DNA of 64,000 nt, from the NCBI RefSeq assembly GCF_014652875.1, contig NZ_BMZQ01000002.1, positions 1,299,501 to 1,363,500 on the forward strand, read 5' to 3'. The DNA is from Tianweitania populi. GTDB taxonomy: Bacteria; Pseudomonadota; Alphaproteobacteria; Rhizobiales; Rhizobiaceae. The translations under genes and the position numbers were made by a program. The notes beneath the pieces are model-generated. The model saw only the letters and a list, made by a program, of their open reading frames with translations, ran no database searches and had not been told where the DNA came from. Position 1 is the first letter of the stretch; every line of letters begins with the position of its first letter. Below, piece by piece: positions 26,341 through 36,390 of the stretch.

Positions 26341-27194
26341 ACCTGGAAGATCTGCGCTTTTCGCCGGGCACCTATCTTGCTCCTGCGGTTGATTGGCTTA
26401 ACACTAACTTGCATCCGCTTTTTCGCGGTATCTCGACGGTTGTTGAGGCTGTCCTGTCCGGCATCGAAGCAGCCTTGGTTCTGTTGCCACCCTACGGCGT
26501 GATCCTGATCGTGCTCGTGCTGGTTTACTTCGCCGTCAACATCCGGGTGGCTCTTGTTGCCGGCGTAGCCTTGGCATTCTGTTACCTTTCGGGTTTGTGG
26601 GTTGCGTCGATGCAGACGCTGGCGCTTGTGACCGTTGCGGTCGCGATATCCGTCCTGATCGCTTTTCCGCTGGGCATCCTGGCCTCGCGCTACCGCAAGG
26701 TAGAACAAGCCATTCGGCCGGTTCTCGACGTCATGCAGACGGTGCCACCTTGGGTCTATCTGATACCGGCTGTGATGATCTTCAGCCTGGGCCGCGTTCC
26801 CGCGATCATCGCGACCATTGTGTACGGTGTGCCTCCCATGTTGCGGCTAACCACGCTCGCCTTCAACCAGGTGCCAAAGGACCTGCTTGAACTCGGACGC
26901 GCGACCGGTGCATCGCCGCGCTCGATCCTGTTCAAGATCGAGATACCGTCGGCCACGCCGACGCTGACCGTTGGCTTGAACCAGTGCATTCTTTTGTCGC
27001 TTGCGATGGTTGTTCTGGCGGGCTTGGTTGGTGCCGGCGGTCTCGGTGCCGAAGTGACCCGTGGTCTCACCCGGATGGAGATGGGGCTGGGACTGCGTGC
27101 CGGTCTGGCAATCGTTGCCGTCGCTATTTTGTTGGACGGGGTATCGCGCGGCGCTCTTCAGGGACGATCAAGCAAAGTCGTTCGTAACGCGTAA
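26337..27194 (+). CDS. Betaine/proline ABC transporter permease, second subunit (ProW-like)
   Basis: A 285-residue homologue of the preceding permease: VLLPPYGVILIVLVLVYFAV, MQTVPPWVYLIPAVMIFSLG and EAA loop DLLELGRATGASPRSILFKI, then VVLAGLVGAGGLGAEVTRGL. The 4-base overlap couples its translation to the first permease. It is followed 25 bases later by the proline racemase-family gene, so all belong to one transcription unit. Confidence 0.92.
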   Translation: MNLEDLRFSPGTYLAPAVDWLNTNLHPLFRGISTVVEAVLSGIEAALVLLPPYGVILIVLVLVYFAVNIRVALVAGVALAFCYLSGLWVASMQTLALVTVAVAISVLIAFPLGILASRYRKVEQAIRPVLDVMQTVPPWVYLIPAVMIFSLGRVPAIIATIVYGVPPMLRLTTLAFNQVPKDLLELGRATGASPRSILFKIEIPSATPTLTVGLNQCILLSLAMVVLAGLVGAGGLGAEVTRGLTRMEMGLGLRAGLAIVAVAILLDGVSRGALQGRSSKVVRNA

Positions 27195-27219
27195 GCTCTC
27201 AACAAGGCTGACCCTTCCT

Positions 27220-28218
27220 ATGCGCCGTAGCTTTTTCTGCATCGACTCGCACACTTGCGGCAATCCGGTCCGGTTGATTGCGGGCGGGGGGCCGATCCTG
27301 CCTCATCTTCCCATCGCAGAACGCCGCGAACTGTTTATCCGCGACCATGATTGGATCCGTCGCGCCCTTATGTTCGAACCGCGCGGGCATGACATCATGT
27401 CCGGTGCGATCATCTATCCCGCTCATCGGGAGGATTGCGATTTCGCGGTGATCTTCGTGGAAGTCAGCGGCTGTTTGCCGATGTGCGGCGCCGGCACGAT
27501 CGGCCTGGTGACTGCCGCGATCGAGGAGGGGCTCGTGACGCCGCGTGTTCCTGGACAGCTATCCATCGAAACGCCGGCGGGCCGTGTCGATATCCGGTAC
27601 GAGAAGCCCGGCGAGTTCGTGGACTCCGTGCGCATGTTCAATGTCGACAGCTACCTGCACGCTGCCGACGTGCGCGTCGATGTTCCCGGCGTTGGCCCCC
27701 TCGTGGTCGACATTGCTTATGGCGGCAATTTCTACGCCGTCATCGAACCGCAGGAAAACTGGAAGGGTCTCGATGCCGGTTCGGCCAGCGACATCGTCGA
27801 ACTGAGCCGCGCCCTTCGTGACGCGCTGGAGCCCATCTGCAATCCCGTTCACCCCGACGATGACCGTATCATCGGCGTTCACCATGCCATCTGGTGTGAC
27901 GCACCGAAAAGCGGCGATGCGGATGGCCGCGGTGCTGTGTTCTACGGCGACAAGGCCATCGATCGCTCGCCCGGCGGCACCGGCACCTCCGCGCGCATGG
28001 CGCAACTGCACGGAAAAGGGCGCTTGAAGGTCGGGGACACGTGGCGGCAGGAAAGCCTGATCGGCACGATCTTCGAAGGCAGGGTCGAGGCCGACGCGCA
28101 GATTGGCCCGTTCCAGGGCATCAAGCCGAGTGTGAGTGGCTGGGCCCGCATCATCGGACACAACACCATCTTCGTCGATGACCGGGATCCGCTCGCACAT
28201 GGATTCCAGATCACTTAG
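27220..28218 (+). CDS. Proline racemase/4-hydroxyproline epimerase-family protein with Cys-to-Gly change at second catalytic site
   Basis: A 332-residue member of the proline racemase family, which act on proline and hydroxyproline stereoisomers in the cytoplasm. The first catalytic Cys is present (Cys89 in GCLPMCGAGTIG). At the second site the family motif DRSPCGTGTS is DRSPGGTGTS, with Gly at residue 252. Known relatives with Thr there are trans-3-hydroxy-L-proline dehydratases rather than racemases, so a two-base racemase mechanism is unlikely here; a dehydratase or one-base reaction is possible. ATG 27220 is preferred because the conserved N-terminus (FFCIDSHTCGNPVRLI) follows directly. 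It sits last in the betaine/proline-type ABC operon. Confidence 0.88.
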   Translation: MRRSFFCIDSHTCGNPVRLIAGGGPILPHLPIAERRELFIRDHDWIRRALMFEPRGHDIMSGAIIYPAHREDCDFAVIFVEVSGCLPMCGAGTIGLVTAAIEEGLVTPRVPGQLSIETPAGRVDIRYEKPGEFVDSVRMFNVDSYLHAADVRVDVPGVGPLVVDIAYGGNFYAVIEPQENWKGLDAGSASDIVELSRALRDALEPICNPVHPDDDRIIGVHHAIWCDAPKSGDADGRGAVFYGDKAIDRSPGGTGTSARMAQLHGKGRLKVGDTWRQESLIGTIFEGRVEADAQIGPFQGIKPSVSGWARIIGHNTIFVDDRDPLAHGFQIT

Positions 28219-28253
28219 GCGGGACAAGAAGGTGAAAGTAACGCGCTTGGGCC

Positions 28254-28278
28254 GTTCGAAGTTTCGGTGACTTCGAAC
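28254..28278 (+). terminator. Hairpin downstream of the racemase-family gene
   Basis: Perfect 9-bp arms GTTCGAAGT (28254-28262) and ACTTCGAAC (28270-28278) with a 7-base loop, 36 bases after the stop codon. No U-tract follows on the + strand, so termination is uncertain; it could be a message-end structure or protein site. Confidence 0.45.
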
Positions 28279-28696
28279 ATCGCAAAACGCGTCCCTTGAA
28301 GGCATTGAGCGCCATTCTGCGAGACGACGAGGTTATGCAGCAGGGCACAAGCCAGAACATCCTGATGCGTCCGTTCAACAATTTCAGCGCTCGCTTCGTG
28401 GAAATGGTCAAATACTGCCGCGTTATCCTCGTTGTACCGATCCTCTCTGCTTTGGCTGAGACTGTCGGCAGCCTGTTTCCGGACCTCGCAGGAGACGCGG
28501 CCCTGGAGGAAGAAAGCCTCGTTTTGCGAGACAAGGGCGCTAGCTGCCGGGCCGTCACGCTACGCGGCGCCATGGCCGTGATGACTGGACAGTGCCGGAC
28601 AGAATGCTGGACAAGAATGGAACAAGCCAATCTATCGAGCTACGCGCCTTGATCTGAGCGAGAAACCTGAAGACTTATGAAGAGTCGTGGCCGCGA
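28279..28696. other. Spacer with no convincing gene
   Basis: Open frames of about 120-140 codons exist on both strands but none has a recognisable domain, ribosome-binding site or neighbour relation. Presumably contains the promoter for the GlxA-type regulator. Confidence 0.4.
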
Positions 28697-29671
28697 GTGA
28701 AAATGACGATACGCTTCGCCTTCATCCTGATCCACGAATTTACGATGTCTCCGTTCTCGCTCTTTGTCGACACGCTGCGGCTTGCAGGCGACGAGGCGGA
28801 TCGGAGCAGGCGCATCGCGTTTGACTGGCAGATCCTTGGCACGCGGGGACTGCCCATCCGGTCAAGCTGCGGCTTCGACATCCTGCCAACGGTTGAATCG
28901 TCTCATGCCGGCAACTTCGACTATATTGTCGTAGTGGGAGGTTTGCTGGGAAGAGCCAAGTCGCTCGGTCGGGAGCAGATCGCGTTCCTCCAGCAAGCAG
29001 CTGGTGCAGGAAAGCCGATCATCGGGCTTTGCACGGCATCTTTCGCACTCGCAGAGCACGGCTTTCTGGATGGGTACAGGGCTTGCGTCAGCTGGCTTCA
29101 CCTTGCCGAGTTTCAGGCAGCCTATCCCGCGGTCCAGGCAACGGCCGATCGGCTGTTTCTGGCCGACAGGGATCGGACGACCTGTGCAGGAGGAGCAGGA
29201 GCCGCGGACCTCGCCGCAGCGCTCGTCGTCAAGACGCTGGGAGAACGCAACGCTGAAAAGGCAGCCGATATCCTGCTTCTTGACCGCATCCGGACACATC
29301 GAGACCTGCAGCCAAGCAAGAACCTTTTTGGAGAGGTTGCGAACTTCAAGGTCCGCCAAGCACTCTTGCTCATGCAGAATTCGTGTTCTGAGCCTCTGCC
29401 GGTCAGCGAGATAGCGTCGCGCACGAACTGTTCGCCCCGTCAGCTGGAGCGCCTTTTTTCAGCGCACCTGAAGATCAGTCCCGGCCACGCCTATATGACC
29501 CTGCGCGTAGAACGCGCCAAGGCTCTGCTCGCTAAGACGGAAATGCCGATTTCGGAAATTGCCTATCAATGCGGCTTCGTGAACTCAGGCCATTTTGCGC
29601 GTGCGTTTCGGGAGCATGCAGGAACACCCCCGTCCAAGTTTGCGTCGCGCTGGACGGGACACAGTAGATAG
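28697..29671 (+). CDS. GlxA-family (DJ-1/PfpI plus AraC) transcriptional regulator
   Basis: A 324-residue regulator. The N-terminal DJ-1/PfpI-like domain (about residues 1-190) has the nucleophile-elbow region GKPIIGLCTASFALAEHGFL; the C-terminal AraC-type double helix-turn-helix (about 215-320) includes SEIASRTNCSPRQLERLFSA and ISEIAYQCGFVNSGHFARAF. GlxA-like proteins often control arginine, choline/betaine, carnitine or proline-betaine use. It follows the betaine/proline-type ABC operon on the same strand and is a likely regulator of it. It starts at GTG 28697 or ATG 28703. Confidence 0.92.
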   Translation: MKMTIRFAFILIHEFTMSPFSLFVDTLRLAGDEADRSRRIAFDWQILGTRGLPIRSSCGFDILPTVESSHAGNFDYIVVVGGLLGRAKSLGREQIAFLQQAAGAGKPIIGLCTASFALAEHGFLDGYRACVSWLHLAEFQAAYPAVQATADRLFLADRDRTTCAGGAGAADLAAALVVKTLGERNAEKAADILLLDRIRTHRDLQPSKNLFGEVANFKVRQALLLMQNSCSEPLPVSEIASRTNCSPRQLERLFSAHLKISPGHAYMTLRVERAKALLAKTEMPISEIAYQCGFVNSGHFARAFREHAGTPPSKFASRWTGHSR

Positions 29672-30435
29672 GCCGACACCCGTCAGGATCGGCTTCTCAA
29701 GTGTCGCGGCCAGGTTTAGGCATTACCAGGCATTCTGATGGTACCCGGATGGACACCCACCATACAGACCGACCCGCAGGACGCTTAGCCATGGATCAGG
29801 AAGTCACCCTTGGCGAAGTCATCATGGTTGTGAGAGTGTGACGGGTCAGGTCGGGCTCAGGATTCAAGCGCCGCGTCATGGATCACGGCAGAGCGATCGC
29901 GGGGCTTCTAACGGAGTAGCCGCCTGTTTGGTGGCTGCTCGCGCTGACATCAATCCTCCCCGTCGCGAGACCCGTCAATCTGAAGCCCATGCAACGATGC
30001 ATTTGATCTCGACAAAGAGGTCCCGGTCTTTTCAATCAACGTCTCGGGCCTCCTGCCCGGATCTGTCAGGACCATGTTCATGCTTCACAAGCTTGATGCT
30101 ACCAGGCGTCCCCTTCAGCATAAATGAACGCCAGTCCAGTTCACCCCGCAAAGACCTTGGAACAAGTTGCCGCTGCCGCATCATTGTCACCCGCCAAGCA
30201 ACAGAAGCCGCCTCGCCAGCATAGGCACGCTATGGACCGATGTCTCCGCCATCCTGAAACCGTCTCCAATCCATTCGCATGCAGGGTCGGCTACAGCGCT
30301 GTTGAAGGCGTGCTGCCCCCACATGCTGCCCTCTTGGGTAGCCGACGTGACGCTGTGCTTTTAGAAAGCCTTGTTTTGTGCGGATTTGCCGGAGGACGGT
30401 TGTCTGACTTAGGCTACAAAAACGTGTAGGGGAGA
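29672..30435. other. Spacer of about 760 bases without a convincing gene
   Basis: Short open frames (for example 29838-30224 and 30124-30429) show no recognisable domain or ribosome-binding site. The region ends in a truncated GapR reading frame, so part of it may be decayed sequence or a past insertion/deletion point. Confidence 0.45.
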
Positions 30436-30555
30436 GAAGGCTTCGACACGAAGGCAGTGCGGCAGATCATACGCCTGCGTAAGCAGGACCAGGCCGAGCG
30501 CGAGGAAGCCGAGGCTCTGCTTGATCTTTATATGAATGCACTTGGGATGGCCTAG
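30436..30555 (+). pseudogene. C-terminal remnant of GapR (DUF2312) protein
   Basis: A 39-codon frame encodes a tail with [18 protein letters not shown] followed by [20 protein letters not shown], the characteristic C-terminus of GapR/DUF2312, a roughly 90-residue alphaproteobacterial nucleoid protein that binds overtwisted DNA. An in-frame stop (TAG) lies at 30427-30429 and no start codon or N-terminal half is present, so this copy is truncated. An intrinsic terminator follows at 30579, suggesting the original gene end is kept. An intact copy is expected elsewhere in the genome. Confidence 0.8.
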
Positions 30556-30578
30556 CTTTCGCTGCCTAGGAGTTCTTC

Positions 30579-30612
30579 AGCCCCGCAGGCTCAAGCCTCG
30601 CGGGGCTTCTTG
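30579..30612 (+). terminator. Intrinsic terminator after the GapR remnant
   Basis: Arms AGCCCCGC (30579-30586) and GCGGGGCT (30600-30607), extended internally by AGGCT/AGCCT pairing, run into TCTTGTTTT. It ends + strand transcripts before the DUF6074 gene. Confidence 0.8.
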
Positions 30613-30706
30613 TTTTCATGCGTTGGCTTCGTCGGAGCATAAAAAGCTCACGGCGCGGCGGAAGCCGTTTCAGGATTGGTAACCATGTTCAGGCACACCT
30701 GCCTTC

Positions 30707-30952
30707 ATGGCCCAAATCATGTCCTTTCCTCTTTATCGCCGTGAGGCACTCGTTCGCGAGATTGCCGATCGCCTGCAAACACTTCATGGCCCGCATGCCA
30801 ATGCTTATTGGCGTGAAAGGGTCGCAATGGTCGCTGCCGCGCTCAGGGAAGCGGGTGTCGGACAGGACAAGGTTCGTGCGGAAATCCTGGGCCTCCAAGA
30901 CGCAGTTCAGATCCGTATCCGCGGCGAGGCCGCTTCCTATTACGGCGAATAG
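30707..30952 (+). CDS. DUF6074 family small protein
   Basis: An 81-residue protein with the family pattern MAQIMSFPLYRREALVREIA, YWRERVAMVAAALREAG and VRAEILGLQDAVQIRI. These small proteins are common and of unknown function in Rhizobiales, often near mobile or variable regions. Predicted cytoplasmic and mostly helical. The longer overlapping frames on both strands here are shadows. Confidence 0.8.
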   Translation: MAQIMSFPLYRREALVREIADRLQTLHGPHANAYWRERVAMVAAALREAGVGQDKVRAEILGLQDAVQIRIRGEAASYYGE

Positions 30953-31146
30953 CGATAGCGCTGGTCGTTTCAGGCGAACGGCACAGGGTGCGGATATTGG
31001 CGGCTGCACCATTCGCAAGAAATCAGGCTTGTCGGGCTGAAGTCGCTCGAAGATGAGCAGGCCGGGCCATCGACGGATGCGTGCTTCGCGCATCGTGTCG
31101 ATCACCCGGCCCAGACCTGTGCAGGTCAACACAGCAGCGTCTTGCG

Positions 31147-32646
31147 CTACTCCGCTAATGCTTCTTTTCGCTTCCTCAGCACCGCTGGCGACAGCATCGC
31201 GATCAGCATCAATGCGACCACGCCCAGCAACACAGCGCTGATCGGACGCGTCAGGAAAACGGATGGGTCGCCATCTGACAGTTGCATGGCGCGGCGGAAG
31301 TTTTCTTCCAACTGCGGGCCGAGCACGAGCCCGAGAAGAAGCGGGGCGGGTTCAACGCCGACCTTGATGAAGAAGTAGCCGAGCACCGCGCATCCCAACA
31401 TGAGCCAGACATTGAAGGCGCTGTTTGAGATGCCGTAGGTGCCGATGCAGCAGAACAGGACGATCGCCGGGAACAACAGGCGATAGGGGATCTTCAGCAT
31501 CGATACCCAAAGGCCGACCAGCGGCAGGTTGATGACGAGAAGCATCAGGTTGCCGGTCCACATGCTGGCGATGACGCCCCATACCAGTTCCGGCTGCTCG
31601 GTCATGACCTGAGGACCGGGCTGGATGCCCTGCATCATCAGCGCGCCGATCATCAAAGCCATCAGCGCATTGGCGGGGATGCCGAGCGTCAGCAGCGGAA
31701 TGAAGCTGGTTTGCGCACCGGCATTGTTGGCCGCTTCCGGCCCCGCCACGCCTTCGATCGCACCTTTGCCGAAGCGCGAGGGATCCTTCGCCAGCTTCTT
31801 TTCGAGCGCGTAAGAGCTGAAGGGAGGCAAAGCGGCACCTCCGCCCGGCAGAACGCCGAGAGCCGAGCCGAGGAAGGTGCCCCGAACCATGGCCGGGAAA
31901 GCTGCCTTCAGGTCTGCTCTCGAGGGGATGAGGTCGTGCAGCTTCTGGCTGACCACGCGCTGCACGCTTGGCCGCTCCAGATTGGCGATGATCTCGGCCA
32001 GACCGAACATGCCCATGGCAACCGGAACGAAGTCGAGCCCGTCGGCCAGGGATGGAACGCCAAAGGTCATCCGCGCGGCACCGGAATTCACGTCGATGCC
32101 GATGACGCCGAGAAGCAGGCCGAGGAAGACCATGGCGAGCGACTTCATCACCGACCCATGGGCGAGCACCACGGCTGCGATTAGCCCGAGAACCAGGAGG
32201 CTGAAATATTCGACGGCCGTGAAGCGCATCGCGAGATCGGCCAGGGGCAGGCTGAGCACGGCGATAATGATGGTGGCCACGGTGCCGGCGAAAAACGATG
32301 AAATGGCGGCGATCGCCAGCGCTGGACCGGCGCGGCCCTGCTTGGCCATTTCATGGCCGTCGAGACAGGTCACGACCGACGAGGTTTCGCCCGGCACGTT
32401 GACGAGAATGGCGGTCGTGGAGCCGCCATACTGCGCACCGTAAAAGATGCCGGCCAGCATGATCAGCGAGGAGGCAGGCTCAAGCCCGAAGGTGAACGGC
32501 AGGAGCAGGGCGATGGTGGGGATCGGGCCGATGCCCGGCAAGACGCCGATGGCCGTGCCGATCACGACGCCGATCAGGCAGTAAAGGAGGTTGTTGAACT
32601 GCAGGGCCGTCGACAGGCCGAGCAGGAGATTGTCGAACAATTCCAT
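31147..32646 (-). CDS. tctA: Tripartite tricarboxylate transporter large permease, TctA
   Basis: A 499-residue membrane protein of the TctA family with about 12 hydrophobic helices. Family signatures include [40 protein letters not shown] and the second-half [10 protein letters not shown] and [20 protein letters not shown]. Together with TctB and the periplasmic TctC protein encoded upstream, it imports citrate-like or other carboxylates with sodium or protons. Gene order on the minus strand is tctC-tctB-tctA with gaps of 11 and 6 bases, one operon. The substrate cannot be read from sequence. Confidence 0.94.
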   Translation of the reverse strand: MELFDNLLLGLSTALQFNNLLYCLIGVVIGTAIGVLPGIGPIPTIALLLPFTFGLEPASSLIMLAGIFYGAQYGGSTTAILVNVPGETSSVVTCLDGHEMAKQGRAGPALAIAAISSFFAGTVATIIIAVLSLPLADLAMRFTAVEYFSLLVLGLIAAVVLAHGSVMKSLAMVFLGLLLGVIGIDVNSGAARMTFGVPSLADGLDFVPVAMGMFGLAEIIANLERPSVQRVVSQKLHDLIPSRADLKAAFPAMVRGTFLGSALGVLPGGGAALPPFSSYALEKKLAKDPSRFGKGAIEGVAGPEAANNAGAQTSFIPLLTLGIPANALMALMIGALMMQGIQPGPQVMTEQPELVWGVIASMWTGNLMLLVINLPLVGLWVSMLKIPYRLLFPAIVLFCCIGTYGISNSAFNVWLMLGCAVLGYFFIKVGVEPAPLLLGLVLGPQLEENFRRAMQLSDGDPSVFLTRPISAVLLGVVALMLIAMLSPAVLRKRKEALAE

Positions 32647-32652
32647 GACAGA

Positions 32653-33102
32653 CTACCAGGGCCAAAGCGGCACCGGCAGCGCCAGTACCTTGATGAAGAG
32701 AAGGATCGCCGCCGCGCTCATGAACAGCGCAAACACGATTACCTCGAAGAACCTGCTTTCTCGGCTCGCCCATGCTGCGACGATGATGGTGGCAAGCGAA
32801 GCAAGGCCCAGACCAAGCCCTTCCACCACCAGCGCGAACAAAGCGACCGCGATCCCGATCAGCGTGATCGGGCGCCACTGCATCGGTTCAATGCCCGCAT
32901 GCGATCGCGTCAGACCCTTGACCGTGAAGAACAGGCCAAAGGCCAGAAGGATCAGCGCGATGGCCCAAGGGAAATATCCTGGGCCCATTTCAGCGGCCGT
33001 TCCGATGGGGAGGTTCCATGTCGCGGCGAAGGTGCCGGCCGCGACAAGAACCAGGAAGGCGCCGAAACCAAGATCGGGCCCGCCTAAACGCAGGTTTGTC
33101 AA
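32653..33102 (-). CDS. tctB: Tripartite tricarboxylate transporter small permease, TctB
   Basis: A 149-residue membrane protein with four hydrophobic segments (for example FGAFLVLVAAGTFAATWNLP and PWAIALILLAFGLFF) around the family motif AAEMGPGYFPW. TctB subunits assist TctA. No ATG lies near the expected N-terminus; TTG at 33102 gives a natural start 11 bases after the tctC stop with GAGG upstream, whereas ATG 33180 would overlap tctC deeply. Confidence 0.85.
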   Translation of the reverse strand: MTNLRLGGPDLGFGAFLVLVAAGTFAATWNLPIGTAAEMGPGYFPWAIALILLAFGLFFTVKGLTRSHAGIEPMQWRPITLIGIAVALFALVVEGLGLGLASLATIIVAAWASRESRFFEVIVFALFMSAAAILLFIKVLALPVPLWPW

Positions 33103-33113
33103 AGGCTGAGGCC

Positions 33114-34091
33114 TCAGTTCGGCTTGATACCCGAGGCGGTCACGATGCCACCCCAGTTCTTGATGTTGGTATCGAGCCAAGCTTTGACATCATCCGGCGC
33201 GCCGGGACGAACCATGCCGCCTTGTTCCGCGATCTTTTCCTGGATTTCCGGCATGGCCAGGATCTTGTTCAATTCGGAGTTCAGGCGTGCGACGGTCTCA
33301 GGCGGCGTGTTGCCGGTGGTGAGAAGACCCTGCCAGGTTCCTGCGTCGTTCAGCGGCAGCTTGGCTTCCTTGAAGGTCTCGACCTCAGGCAGCGCCTGCA
33401 TGCGCTTTTCACCGGTCACTGCGATGCCCGTCAGCTGCTTGTTGTTGACGAAGGGAAGCGTCGCAGTTGAGCCGTTGATGATGACGTTGCTTTCTCCGGA
33501 CACGACCGCGCGGGACGCTGCTGCACCGCCCTTATAGGGCACGTTCTTCCATTCGATGCCGAGATCGCGGGCAAGGGCGACGGCGGTTATGTGGTTGAGC
33601 GCGCCGACGCCTGAGTTGGCGACGGCAAGCTTACCGGGATTGGCCTTTGCATAGGCGACGAGTTCCGGCACGGTCTTGGCAGGCACCGAAGGGTTCACCG
33701 CCAGCACGTAAGGGCCGAACATGACCATGCCGACGGGCGCAAGGTCCTTCTGCACGTCATAGGTCAGGTCGGTGAAGAGGCTTGGTGCCACCGCCAGCGA
33801 GCCGATATCCATGAGCAGGAGCGTGTGTCCGTCCGCTTTGGCTTTGGCGACGGAATCCGCACCGATATTGCCGGCAGCACCCGGCTTGTTTTCGACAACC
33901 ACGGGCTGGCCGATAGCTTCAGAAAGCTTCGGGCTGATCAGGCGCGCCAGGATGTCGGACGTGCCGCCGGGAGCGAAAGGCACCACGATACGGACGGGCC
34001 GTTCGAATTCCTGTGCCCGGACAACGGATGGAACGGATACAGCAGCGAGCGCAGCAACGGCGGCGATCGCCTTCATCAGACGAAAGTTCAT
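33114..34091 (-). CDS. tctC: Tripartite tricarboxylate transporter substrate-binding protein (Bug/TctC family)
   Basis: A 325-residue periplasmic binding protein with signal peptide to about VVRAQEF. Bug-family marks: RPVRIVVPFAPGGTSDILAR, VVENKPGAAGNIGADSVAKA, LLMDIGSLAVAP and YKGGAAASRAVVSGE. ATG 34091 is chosen over 34106 because GGAGGAG precedes it by about 7 bases. It binds a carboxylate and hands it to TctA/TctB encoded next. It is transcribed divergently from the LysR gene at 34238. Confidence 0.93.
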   Translation of the reverse strand: MNFRLMKAIAAVAALAAVSVPSVVRAQEFERPVRIVVPFAPGGTSDILARLISPKLSEAIGQPVVVENKPGAAGNIGADSVAKAKADGHTLLLMDIGSLAVAPSLFTDLTYDVQKDLAPVGMVMFGPYVLAVNPSVPAKTVPELVAYAKANPGKLAVANSGVGALNHITAVALARDLGIEWKNVPYKGGAAASRAVVSGESNVIINGSTATLPFVNNKQLTGIAVTGEKRMQALPEVETFKEAKLPLNDAGTWQGLLTTGNTPPETVARLNSELNKILAMPEIQEKIAEQGGMVRPGAPDDVKAWLDTNIKNWGGIVTASGIKPN

Positions 34092-34237
34092 TGGGGTCTC
34101 CTCCACAAGACGGAAAGGTTGCGCCCTCCGCGCAATGTCTTTCCGGCGCGTACCTTCACGCGCTTGGTAAGCAACTTAAGGATATTTCTTCCTGTAGCGA
34201 GTTGTTTTCTGGATGGATCAATGCAAATTCAGCATCG

Positions 34238-35125
34238 ATGTTCGAGCTGTCCCAACTCCGCTGCTTCGTGGCTGTTGCCGAAGAACTTCACTTCGGGCGC
34301 GCTGCGGAGCGTTTGAACCTGACGCAGCCGCCGCTCAGCCGACAGATCCAGGCGCTGGAAACGAGCCTGGGTGTCAAGCTGTTCGATCGCACCAGCCGGT
34401 CGGTTCGGTTGACGCGGACGGGGCAGAGTTTTCTATCGGAAGCGCGCGATCTTCTGCGGCAGGCCGAGGGCGCGGCGCTCGCTGCGCGTCGTACTGCCTG
34501 TGGAGACGCCGGCACGTTGACGCTCGGCTTTACCGCGGCGTCCGGCTACGAGTTCCTGCCGCGCTTGATCCAGCGCTTTCGCGCCGAAGCACCGGATATC
34601 GACCTGATCCTGAAGGAAATGGTGTCGGCACAACAGATCGACTCGCTGGTGGCTGGGCGCATCGATGTCGGCCTTGTTCGGCCCGGATTCAACCGGCGCG
34701 AGTTCGGATCGATCTGCATCGTCAGGGAAGCGCTGCTGCTCGCTGTTCCCGTCGGCCATCCCCTTGCCAGCGCCCCGGAGATCAGCATCCAGGATCTGGA
34801 TGGTCAGCCCTTCGTGACCTATTCGCCCTACGAGGCCCGTTATTTCTACGATCTTGTTGCGGCGGTGTTCGCTAAGGCAGGCATCAACCCGTTTTATGTC
34901 CAGCATATCAGCCAGATCCACTCGATCATGGGCTTGGTGAAGGCTGGGATTGGTTTGGCGCTTGTGCCTCAAGCGGCCGCAAACCTGCGCTTCGAAGGCG
35001 TCACCCTGCTTCCCGTTCCCATTGACCCACCCAGACCCGTGGAACTGCATGCCATCTGGCGCGCGTCAAACACGGACATGGCGCTGGAAACACTGCGGCG
35101 AACGTTGAAGCAGATGAACGGCTGA
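34238..35125 (+). CDS. LysR-family transcriptional regulator
   Basis: A 295-residue LysR protein: N-terminal winged helix (MFELSQLRCFVAVAEELHFG, RAAERLNLTQPPLSRQIQAL, residues 1-60) and C-terminal effector domain (about 90-290). ATG 34238 places the conserved helix-turn-helix at the very N-terminus; the longer frame from 34013 overlaps tctC. Divergent placement 146 bases from tctC is the classic LysR layout, so it very likely controls tctCBA with the imported carboxylate or a product as co-inducer. Confidence 0.93.
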   Translation: MFELSQLRCFVAVAEELHFGRAAERLNLTQPPLSRQIQALETSLGVKLFDRTSRSVRLTRTGQSFLSEARDLLRQAEGAALAARRTACGDAGTLTLGFTAASGYEFLPRLIQRFRAEAPDIDLILKEMVSAQQIDSLVAGRIDVGLVRPGFNRREFGSICIVREALLLAVPVGHPLASAPEISIQDLDGQPFVTYSPYEARYFYDLVAAVFAKAGINPFYVQHISQIHSIMGLVKAGIGLALVPQAAANLRFEGVTLLPVPIDPPRPVELHAIWRASNTDMALETLRRTLKQMNG

Positions 35126-35331
35126 GCACGACTGCAAGCGGTCAGCTTATGCAGGCTCGCATGTCGCTTCAAAGGAGAAGCCCGATCGCATGATTAGGTG
35201 GCTGCGACCGGGCTGGAGCTGGGCAAAAACGCTACGCTGTCCAGCAGCATCAATGTGCCTGAACAGGGTGAAGGCTTTGTGAACAAAGGCGATGTCGGCA
35301 CGATAATCCGATGGGGAAAGCGGCCGACATG

Positions 35332-35367
35332 CAAGAAAGGCCTCGATCGGCAGAACGATCGAGGCCT
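35332..35367 (-). terminator. Intrinsic terminator of the kdgD gene
   Basis: Perfect 12-bp arms AGGCCTCGATCG (35338-35349) and CGATCGAGGCCT (35356-35367) with a 6-base loop. Read on the minus strand it is followed by TTTCTT, so it ends the leftward gene at 35397. It lies in the 270-base convergent gap after the LysR gene. Confidence 0.8.
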
Positions 35368-35396
35368 CATAGGCGGCTAAATCTTGCCCGAGGTTC

Positions 35397-36368
<972 letters not shown>

Positions 36369-36373
36369 TCAAC

Positions 36374-36390
36374 AACTTGTATTATAAGTT
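36374..36390. promoter_or_regulatory. Candidate GntR operator upstream of kdgD, AACTT-N7-AAGTT
   Basis: Arms AACTT (36374-36378) and AAGTT (36386-36390) with TTATAA inside lie at the 3' end of the GntR gene, about 60 bases upstream of kdgD. A related A+T-rich sequence occurs at 37168-37184 upstream of the GntR gene, so both may be sites for this regulator. Confidence 0.4.

Noticed and set aside
30689-31132. 147-codon minus-strand open frame over the DUF6074 gene
   Set aside because: The opposite strand encodes a recognisable DUF6074 protein; this frame has no domain or ribosome-binding site.
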